Source of the DNA: Apoda limacodes
Taxonomy: Eukaryota; Arthropoda; Insecta; Lepidoptera; Limacodidae
Assembly: GCA_946406115.1 (NCBI GenBank)
Contig: OX291547.1
Span: 19,039,001 to 19,103,000 of the forward strand
Direction: 5' to 3'
Length of the DNA stretch: 64,000 bases
The translations under genes were made by a program, and so were the position numbers. A model generated the notes under the pieces. It worked only from the letters and a program-made list of their open reading frames with translations. It made no database searches and had not been told where the DNA came from. Shown here one piece after another: positions 56,831 to 64,000 of this stretch; the first letter of the stretch is position 1, and every line of letters begins with the position of its first letter.

Positions 56831-57699
56831 CATACTTATAACAGAGGTATCATGTTTGGGCGTATCGCAATGGTTTTAATAAATACGTTACATGTGGATG
56901 TTTTGTGATCGGGTATCTTAATAAATTGGTAACAGAGCTATGCTACTTTCGCTCGTTCAATGGATGTGCTTTCTTGTGTCGAAGGTTTTTTACATTTTAG
57001 ATAATTTCACTTGTGTTTCAAATAATTGGTGGCATCTCTGTGACCTATGATTTCGTTGTTTTACCACGTAACCTTGAATTTTCCACGAAATGTTATTTGT
57101 TTCTCAAATATCTTCAAATAAGTTAGCAAAAAGTTACTTTAAACTTAGCATTTCTTGATGAAGCTACATTTTCAGTTATTGTTTACAAAATGTTGAAGAT
57201 GGTGAAGCGTGTCGTCGTCGCAAACAACAATTGGTTGCCACGACGTTGATGATCTGGGTTAGGAATATCCTACAACTGGGACTACTGAAGAAAACATCAG
57301 TGCTCTGCTGGGTCATAGGCAATTATGAAAGAGTTTGACAGGAAAGAAACTTGCTCGCAGATTCCAGCAAGTACCTAAGGCCTTGACGTAAGAAAGGACT
57401 TAAATACTACAGAAACATACTGGCGTCAGGACGCCTTGTATATGACCGGTATCTCTTTATCGTTGACTAAATTAAGTGAATTTTAAATAATATTTTTTTG
57501 TTATAAAAATTAAAAAGTAACAGTATACGACCGTCTTTTAAAAATCTGCAGGTAGGTTTTTTAAACGCATTATTTTTATTGGTCTGCGATGAGTGCTAAA
57601 TCTTACAGGGCCGATAAAAGTTTTTTTTTGTATCTACGAAACTAACAAAAAATTATGTTATTTGTTAACTAATAAGTAGTATTATTTCCTTTATTTTAG
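56831..57699. other. Unassigned stretch
   Basis: 57185-57440 is less AT-rich (gaagcgtgtcgtcgtcgcaa) but shows no frame or repeat match. The remainder is AT-rich. Confidence 0.4.
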
Positions 57700-57849
57700 G
57701 TGCGTTTTGTTGACTACTTCAATGCGTTCAATGTCATAATCCTGCTAAGTTAAAAAGTTAAATTCTGTATAACACAGTACAAGTCTTGGTTCATTCTCTT
57801 TAGTAGGATTACCGCATTATGTACATTATGTCGGTCAACAAAACGCCAC
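57700..57849. mobile_element. Repeat E: 150-bp MITE with 16-bp inverted termini
   Basis: The left end GTGCGTTTTGTTGAC and the right end GTCAACAAAACGCCAC are inverted copies with one difference. The interior (cattatgtacattatgtcgg, ggttcattctcttta) matches 29188-29335 and more weakly 62130-62290. Flanks are TTTTATTTTA-like on both sides, so the exact target duplication is unclear. Confidence 0.75.
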
Positions 57850-58195
57850 TTTTATTCTTATAGGTTACATTTGCACAAAAAATAAATACCTGAAGAATTC
57901 CAGAATTAAACAATACAGATAAAATATGACATTACGCTAACAACAGACCGTTTTGGATTTATGCAAGTCAAAGGTTATATTAAATATTACCTCATAAAAA
58001 ATATTTATTGATCGGTAATAAAATCTATTAGTTGTCTTTCAGAGGAGGAAACTGGGAGAGACGCCGTCCATACGGACACACAAACCGGTACTTTATTTTT
58101 ATAGCTCCGCACCACACCGCCCGACGCAAATAAAATGAAGTCACGCCAGGGTTGCCAGTAGGTCAGGATGATGTCCTGCCTGACTCTCGAGAACT
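57850..58195. other. Unassigned stretch next to the LINE 3' end
   Basis: 58040-58190 is GC-richer (gagagacgccgtccatacgg, ccacaccgcccgacgc) and may be part of another repeat. No gene. Confidence 0.35.
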
Positions 58196-58790
58196 TACAA
58201 AACTTATTACAAACACTTTTCAATCGTTAAAGTTATGAAATACTATTTTTTGAATTTTCAATTGAATTTGGTTTACCTATGCGTCCTGTTGAATTGAGCA
58301 TATACAGCCCCATGGATTTTTATCATTTACATAGTCTGAAATATTGTATTAGGTATGGTTTATCACAAAGTGATAAAAGATTTAAATTTACTTATGAATA
58401 TTAGCTAATGATAGCTAACTAATGATAGCTTTTGAATATTATTAGGAACTTTGTTCTAAAAGTGTATTGCCCCATAAAAGAGTTACTAATTTTGTGTAGA
58501 CGTGTATCATGCACCAACAACGTCACTTTTCTTTCTGAAAGTATTGATATTTTTATGTACATATGAAATATTTTCATATATGTACTCCAACGCTAAAGTT
58601 AAAACATATACTTCCCTAATCCCATTACTCAGAGAAATCCTAGATCCTAATTTGTAAATAGCACAATTTTTCGTTTTTGTAACACAAATATTATATTTAC
58701 ATCAGCAGCGCTACCCCTCAATAAGATACCATATGTCATTTAACTATGGAAGTAGCTAAAATATACTATTTTTGCAATGTCGACATCGGA
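58196..58790 (-). pseudogene. C-terminal region and 3' end of the large minus-strand LINE
   Basis: On the minus strand: DVDIAKIVYFSYFHS, MTYGILLRGSAADVN, IFVLQKRKIV, LEYIYENISYVHKNINTF and FKSF, interrupted by stops. It ends with the family tail attgaaaagtgtttgtaat at about 58200. These are the conserved landmarks of the CR1-like LINE C-terminus beyond the RT domain. Confidence 0.75.
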
Positions 58791-59660
58791 CTAAATAATA
58801 AATTTTCGGACTAAATTAAGTTTTTTGGTTAGGTTATTAATATGAGGACCCCATTGAAGTTTGGAGTCTAGCGTTATGCCAAGAAAGACTGTTAAATAAA
58901 CAAGTTCTAATTGCTTGCCATAAATATTAATACATTTCGGGTTCTGACTAACATTTGGAAATGTAAATTTAACACATTTAATTTTTTTCTCATTAAGTAA
59001 CAAATTATTAGCGTTAAACCTATTAACAATCTTAAAAATCGCATTAAATTCATCAAAATATGTTTGTCGTCTCTTAACTTTAAGAATTAAAGAGTTGTCG
59101 TCAGCAAATAAGACAATGTTATGGTTTTCTACATGATATAGGAGATCATTAATGTAAATAAGAAATAGAAAAGGACCTAAAATTGAACCCTGAGGGACTC
59201 TCATTGTGACTGCTGATCCTGGAAATCTTTCACAGTTGACATCAATATTCTGTACTCTGCTACTCATGTAAGAGGTCAAAAGTTCGAGAGCTTTGCTTCT
59301 AATACCATAGTGATGTAGCTTTCTAATATTTTTTTTAGGTTGGACACAGTCAAACGCCTTAGATAAATCAAAAAACACTCCAAGAGCATCATGCAAGTCC
59401 TCCCAGGCGTTTATTTTTTTTAATAGTGCCACTCCTGCATCGGTTGTGGAACGGCCTTTCATAAAGCCAAACTGTTTACTACTCAGTAGGTCATTAATAC
59501 ATGAATGGCTTAACATTTGGCAAAGTATGATTTTTTCAAAAACTTTACTGAGTACAGGCTGTATTGAAGTAGGCCAAAAATTATTAGGATCTGTTGAACT
59601 AACTGATTTAAAAAGAGGTATAACTTTCCTTACTTTTATCTCATCAGGAAAAACAGTTTA
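58791..59660 (-). pseudogene. Reverse transcriptase domain of the large minus-strand LINE
   Basis: The longest open segment (58791-59516, 241 codons) has SKQFGFMKGRST, catalytic FFDLSKAFDCV (residues 48-58), RVPQGSILGPFLF (106-118), catalytic LFADDNSL (136-143) and LGITLDSKLQWGPHI. Upstream in another frame VRKVIPLFK and FEKIILCQ are finger-region blocks. The chain of motifs and the FADD box match CR1/Jockey-type RT. Frameshifts at both ends show the copy is inactive, although the core is well kept. Confidence 0.9.
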
Positions 59661-59793
59661 GAAAGTCCCTAAAGGTCTGTAATGGTTTTATTTCTAATTT
59701 TTTAAATGTATTTATGATATCCGTGGGACTAATGTTTTTAAATACAAAGGAAACTTTACATTCAGGAACATTAGTTTTTATAAATTTTTCTGC

Positions 59794-60640
59794 TTAAATT
59801 GGACTTGAGTTAAGATGTTCAGTTGTTTTGAATGAAATACTGCTAAAATATTTTATTAAACTCTGTAGTAACAGTACCAAAAACAGTATTGTACATATCA
59901 GTTGGGTTAATTTAGATTTAAATGATTCAATCCGTTTACTTGTAATTGGTATGAATTTAATTTCCTTTTTAGTAATATTTTTCTTTCTTTCTAAAACCAT
60001 TAACTGTCCACAATGATCTGACTCTTGATTGCTTATAATTGACTTTTGAATTGGTTTTATATCAGTAAATATATTGTCGATGTAAGTGGCACTAGATACA
60101 ACAATTCCAGTTGGTTCACAAAACAAATTATTTAAATTAAAAGACAAAAATAAGGCAAGCAATCTGGTATTTAATTAGCTATTTAATGTTTATATTAAAG
60201 TCTCCACAAATAATGATTTGTTTATTGGAATTGTTGATTTTATTTAACACTTCTTCCAAAACTATTTCAAAATTATCATAAATTGCACAAGGCGGCTTGT
60301 ATAGACTCACAACAATAAGATGCTCAACTTCTATACAGGACAGCTCGGTAGCTCGCTCAGCTGAGAGGCTCACAATGTCTACGTTCCTTACACTTTAGCT
60401 GTTAATTAACTAATATTAAAATAAAAATTAAAGGGCCACCATGGATTGCATTTACTCGGCTGAACGAACTTCCCCCGTGATTAGTGAAATTAAACATAAA
60501 CTGATGGCTGCGTAGCCAGTGTTCAGTGATACAAAAAATGACAATCTTTTGGCATTTTATGCACAATTCAATTTCTAGAGACATTGCTTGTATATTCTAA
60601 TGCACCAGGTTCAATGAATATTATTTTTAGTATGACAAAG
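59794..60640 (-). pseudogene. Apurinic-type endonuclease domain of the minus-strand LINE
   Basis: Pieces in order: NIQAMSLEIELC and FCITEHWLRSHQF (the glutamate block); VNAIHGG; VVSLYKPPCAIYDNF; IIICGDFNINIK (the GDFN motif); CEPTGIV, SATYIDNIFTDI and SNQESDHCG (the catalytic SDH motif). These are the recognised landmarks of the endonuclease that nicks target DNA in non-LTR elements. The frame changes several times and one stop replaces a conserved residue just before NIQAM. Confidence 0.85.
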
Positions 60641-60780
60641 TTGATTTTTTTATTTCTGTTAGTCTCAAGCAGACATAGATTGCTTAATATTATCATTATT
60701 TATGTTGGTATTATATAATGGGCCAAAATGGTCCTCTGTTGTCTGAAAATTTAATTTAAATGATTACATGTCAAATAATT

Positions 60781-61012
60781 ATACTGCCCAATAGAAGCAG
60801 GTTGTTTAGCCAAATGATTGGCTGAAACTTTAATTACACTATAACCATTGCACTGCTCAATAGAAGCAGGATGTTAAGCCAAATGATTGGCTGAAATGTT
60901 AATTACACTATTATAATTGCACTACTTTATAGAAGCTGGTTGTGTAGCAAAATACTTGGCTGAAATGTCAATTACACTGTTATAATCACACTGCTCAATA
61001 AAAGCAGAATGT
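60781..61012 (-). promoter_or_regulatory. 69-bp tandem monomers with CCAAT boxes upstream of the LINE ORF
   Basis: atagaagcag recurs at 60791, 60860, 60929 (one change) and 60998 (one change), an exact 69-bp period for 3.3 units. Each of the first two units has the perfect palindrome AGCCAA-atga-TTGGCT; on the LINE's sense strand this gives AGCCAATCA, a full CCAAT-box consensus for NF-Y. The third unit is mutated there. The array ends ~140 bp before the endonuclease reading frame. The position suggests a LINE 5' UTR promoter made of monomers. Confidence 0.55.
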
Positions 61013-61032
61013 TGTGAGATATTATTTATGTC

Positions 61033-61055
61033 TTGTCCTTATATAATAAGGACAA
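61033..61055. repeat. Short perfect palindrome
   Basis: TTGTCCTTAT and ATAAGGACAA are exact inverted copies around three bases, just beyond the LINE monomer array. It could be coincidental in AT-rich DNA. Confidence 0.4.
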
Positions 61056-61151
61056 CAATACAACGTAAGCTAAGTAAGAAAGAGGGCAATACATTCTAAT
61101 GTAGTGACAAAAAGTTTCAGTCGCAGGCATATCTAGTTATTTATATCGATA

Positions 61152-61322
61152 TACCTATGTATGTATATCGACACGGCTCTATTCCCCTGAGGAGGGTAAC
61201 AAACGACTGGACACACACCTACTTTTAACAACCACTTTAGTTCTGCGTGACTCGGGGTGAGCATATCGTCACAACACTGCTTCTGATGCAGTCTCTGGAG
61301 TAAGGTGGCTTTATATAGGTCC
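61152..61322 (+). repeat. Dispersed repeat C, copy 2
   Basis: It matches 6880-7068: gacacggctctattcccctg, caaacgactggacacacacc, aacaaccactttagttctgc, gcgtgactcggggtgagc and tctggagtaaggtggcttta. No coding or tRNA features. Confidence 0.6.
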
Positions 61323-61330
61323 TTCATCGT

Positions 61331-62129
61331 AAACCACCGTATTTAGTTAAATAGGTTAGTAGATAATGTTAGACCAGGGGCAAAATATTATACCCCTTTA
61401 CCAGTTCTTAACGTACAATAGGAAGTAAGTCAGAAGTGGACAGGGGGTGAGTTTATAAATAATGGCGACGCGGCGAGGAGGAGTTCTCCGGATTCCCCAC
61501 AAATATATAGCTAATGAATAAAGCTTTATATACTGATTGTTACTGTAATTGAAACATTATCTTCATCATATAAGTATATCAAATTATTGGATTTATAAAT
61601 CACTGCAAATCGATAAGCTTAATTAATATGTTTACAATGTCCATTTCATTAATTTCAGTTCTGAATGATATTAAAATGTTTTAGTGTAACTATAATGTTT
61701 GCACTTTCTATGTAGATTGTAAAGATAAATAATCAAAAGTAAGTACATTTTTCTCAAGTGTATTTTTCCAGATATCTAAATCTCTGAAATCTGATATTTT
61801 AAAGTTCTGTTCAAAACTCTTTTTCGATTTTCCTCTCTGGCAACCCAAACCCAGACCCAGACGCATATACCTATACGACTCGACGCTGTCAGTACTACGC
61901 GCTACACTGCATTGGAATACAACATTTCGTTTAGGACTAAAATGTATGTGCTACGCTAATTTAAACCTTACTCTAAGGGCAAGAGATTGACTTAGTTTAA
62001 CGATTACGGTAAGCCTTCTATGTCGAAGTGCAAGTCACGTCCATTTTGAGCGCCCAAGAACTTTCACTCTGTTCAAAACTTTCTAGTTATAATCCATAGG
62101 TATACTTGAATTGGCAGGTTATCCTAGGT
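61331..62129. other. Unassigned stretch
   Basis: AT-rich; 61840-61915 is less so. No gene or clear repeat. Confidence 0.4.
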
Positions 62130-62290
62130 TCCCTTAATAGGTCGTGTTTTTAACCGACATAATGAGCAATATACACTTAACGTAAATAAACCAATTAGAT
62201 GATTGACCCTAGATGTGGCTAGGTGTGTGTGCCATACACATTTCTGTCTTTTTAACTTGGCTGGATTATGAATTTATGATTTATGAGTAG
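62130..62290 (+). repeat. Possible old copy of repeat E
   Basis: ggtcgtgtttttaaccgaca, cataatgagcaatat and tttttaacttggctggatta follow the order of 29188-29335 and of 57700-57849 reversed. Identity is low and no inverted termini survive. Confidence 0.4.
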
Positions 62291-63086
62291 GCTTGCTAGA
62301 TACCCTGTATTTTACGGGTTACCCCGTTATTGAGGCCTCTACAATATAGAAACCCGTTCTTAGCAAAATACGGTGTAAACAAAACTTCCATAATAATATT
62401 TACGGTCGGAGGTGTCGTGATCAAAAACCGACATTCTAGCATCTAGCATTCTGTGCGTGGTGGTTTAAATTTGGCGCGATGCGTGATGTAGTAGTAGTAT
62501 CTAAGCCCTCATGCGGGGATGCTGCTTGCGGCAGGAGAACGGAGGCTGCGTTCCATTTTGCGCTCGTAACTTCTCGTGAGCACTTGCAGATCTCATTAAT
62601 TTGTCACTCGTAACTAAATCGAAAACCCGTATTTTTTGAGCTGGTAACCCTAAAATCAAACAGCGACAGGTGGCAACCCTATTTACGAGTGGTATATTAT
62701 TTTGATTCTAAATAGTGCTTATAAATCGTTGTGAACATAATTACTAATCTACATAACATTAAGTAAATTACTAGTTATATTAACTTCAGAATTAAATAGT
62801 CAAAAGAAATCACATTTTCCAAGATTTTCCAGTTTGAACGGAAGATCAAAAATTACACCTGCTTTTAGTAGATTAATTGGAAATGTCAACGAGCTTACCT
62901 ACTAATTAAGTAGTATAAAAATATCTTTATTGGAAACGAAATTTTAAGTACCTGTTTCTACAACGGAAATAAGAACCCACGCAGGTACAGAGCCCAGAGT
63001 GTAGCATTATATTTGTTTACTTAGAGTTATTGCATTCCTAATGGATTCACTTAGTAACGCTACTATATTATGTGACACATGCTTTT
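62291..63086. other. Unassigned stretch
   Basis: The block 62300-62690 has repeated phrases (accctgtattttacgggtta near 62308 and cgaaaacccgtattttttg near 62621, ggtaaccct / gcaaccct) that may mark a decayed element. GC-richer at 62510-62560. No gene. Confidence 0.35.
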
Positions 63087-63797
63087 GCCAGCGGCTTCGC
63101 CCGCCCTAAATTTGGTTATCAGCGTAGGCTTCTTACGGCAACTCCTCAATTATAGAAAAAAAACTTAGAAGGTGAAAATATTTTTAAAAATAATAGGCAC
63201 CGCCCTTCCCCCTCATGACTGCCCGCCGCGCGCGCAGTACTTGATCATCATTTTGATGACATGTTATTTTAAAACTGCGATATCTCCTAAGATATTCATT
63301 GAAATCGAATGATGTAAAGGGAAATTTTGTTATAAATTAAAGACTTGTGATGAATAACGTATTTATGTTTTTATTTATTTGGATAAGGATTATATCATGT
63401 TTATAGAAACACCTTCGCAGATAATGCATTATTTTAGAAAAAATTTGGTTAGGTTAAATGACATATTGGACAAGGACATAAGCATATTGGACATATGCTG
63501 TCGCGGAATTTTTTAAAGAACTTTTAATGAAGAACTATTCTGTCATTCATGATTTTTGCGAAATTTTAACCGTTTATGCAGCGCACGGAGCGGAAGCTCT
63601 CAAAGGGAAAAAAAACTCCCGATTTTGAATCATTCTTCATTGGTGCTCCGCTCCTATTGGTCTTAGCGTAATGATATATAGCCTATAGCCTTCGATAAAT
63701 GGGCAATCTAACACTGAAAGATTTTTTTTAATTGGACCAATAGTTTCTAGCGCTTTCAAACAAACAAACTCTTCAGCTTTATATATTAGTATATATT
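63087..63797 (-). mobile_element. Helitron-like element, ~710 bp
   Basis: On the minus strand it starts tactaatatataaagctga, then gagtttgtttgtttgaaagc, tttcagtgttagattgccca, gaaggctataggctatatat and gaccaataggagcggagcac. It closes ataaccaaatttagggcggg, cgaagccgctggcaaaagc, with CATGT in place of CTAGT. The opening is a very common lepidopteran Helitron-like leader. The paired atgaagaatgattca and atgacagaatagttcttcat blocks form an internal inverted region. No protein. Confidence 0.7.
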
Positions 63798-64000
63798 TGC
63801 TTAGTCAGCTTAGGCCAAGAGTTTGGCGTTAGGGAATCGCTTTTATAATATGTTCAAAACCTGTCTACGAAGTTTTATCATAATTGTATATTACGTTACA
63901 ATATAAGTGCGCTTACCAAATAATGCTGACTATCTATAGGTATTTACTAACTTCGTCAGATATTAAACATCTTTTTAAAATTCCGCTTTTGCTTTGACCT

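Larger units (their letters stand above)
58196..61012 (-). mobile_element. Most complete LINE in the window (CR1-like), minus strand
   Basis: The order on the minus strand is: upstream 69-bp monomers (60781-61012), endonuclease (60640-59794), RT (59660-58791), C-terminus and 3' end (58790-58196). Total is about 2.4 kb of coding-derived sequence, so it has not suffered the usual strong 5' truncation. ORF1 is not seen. No target duplication was found at the ends. Confidence 0.8.

Overview
This window looks like a gene-poor, AT-rich piece of a lepidopteran (moth or butterfly) nuclear genome. The basis is the repeat content. It holds several LINE families whose protein fragments I recognise as typical of Lepidoptera, tRNA-derived SINE heads, many short Helitron-like elements that start near TCTATACTAATATTATAAA and end in CTAGT, and MITEs. 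I found no complete host gene, no rRNA, no functional tRNA and no CRISPR array. The only host-gene candidate is one 81-nt, exon-shaped segment on the minus strand (33594-33674). The window is best read as a long intron or intergenic region built from nested transposable elements. Species and chromosome cannot be told from the sequence.

Layout. 1-10.6 kb: LINE fragments (1-310, 1125-1395, 7140-7500, 8835-9270), a perfect-TIR MITE (3472-3620), a pogo/Tigger-like element (3839-4399), and two oppositely oriented Helitron-like copies (5690-6873). 10.6-16 kb: a foldback element with ~260-bp arms holding a 5'-truncated LINE (copy 1). It is followed by a minus-strand, internally deleted LINE with an 11-bp target duplication that was later split by LINE copy 2, a near-identical relative of copy 1. 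16-24 kb: antisense LINE 3' ends, a SINE, three Helitron-like tails in a row, a palindromic mini-element nested in another Helitron-like copy, and a GC-rich island with two tandem stem-loops. 24-34 kb: sparse repeats, three degraded SINE or MITE copies and the candidate exon. 34.3-36.6 kb: a striking transposon with 553-bp, almost identical inverted termini around a frameshifted gene with Cys/His-type motifs. 37-44 kb: nested repeats (a LINE tail inside repeat B, repeat A inside repeat G) and an ~860-bp Helitron-like element. 45-57 kb: antisense LINE tails and an ~1.2-kb mosaic tandem array (~105-bp and ~120-bp units). 57.7-64 kb: a MITE, the most complete LINE in the window (minus strand, endonuclease through C-terminus) with CCAAT-box-bearing 69-bp monomers upstream of its ORF, and a Helitron-like element at the right edge.

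Function. Nothing here forms a host pathway. The coding material is reverse transcriptase, endonuclease and transposon-protein debris. The biology on view is transposition history: order of insertion, internal deletion with microhomology, inversion, tandem amplification, and sharing of terminal motifs between unrelated repeats.
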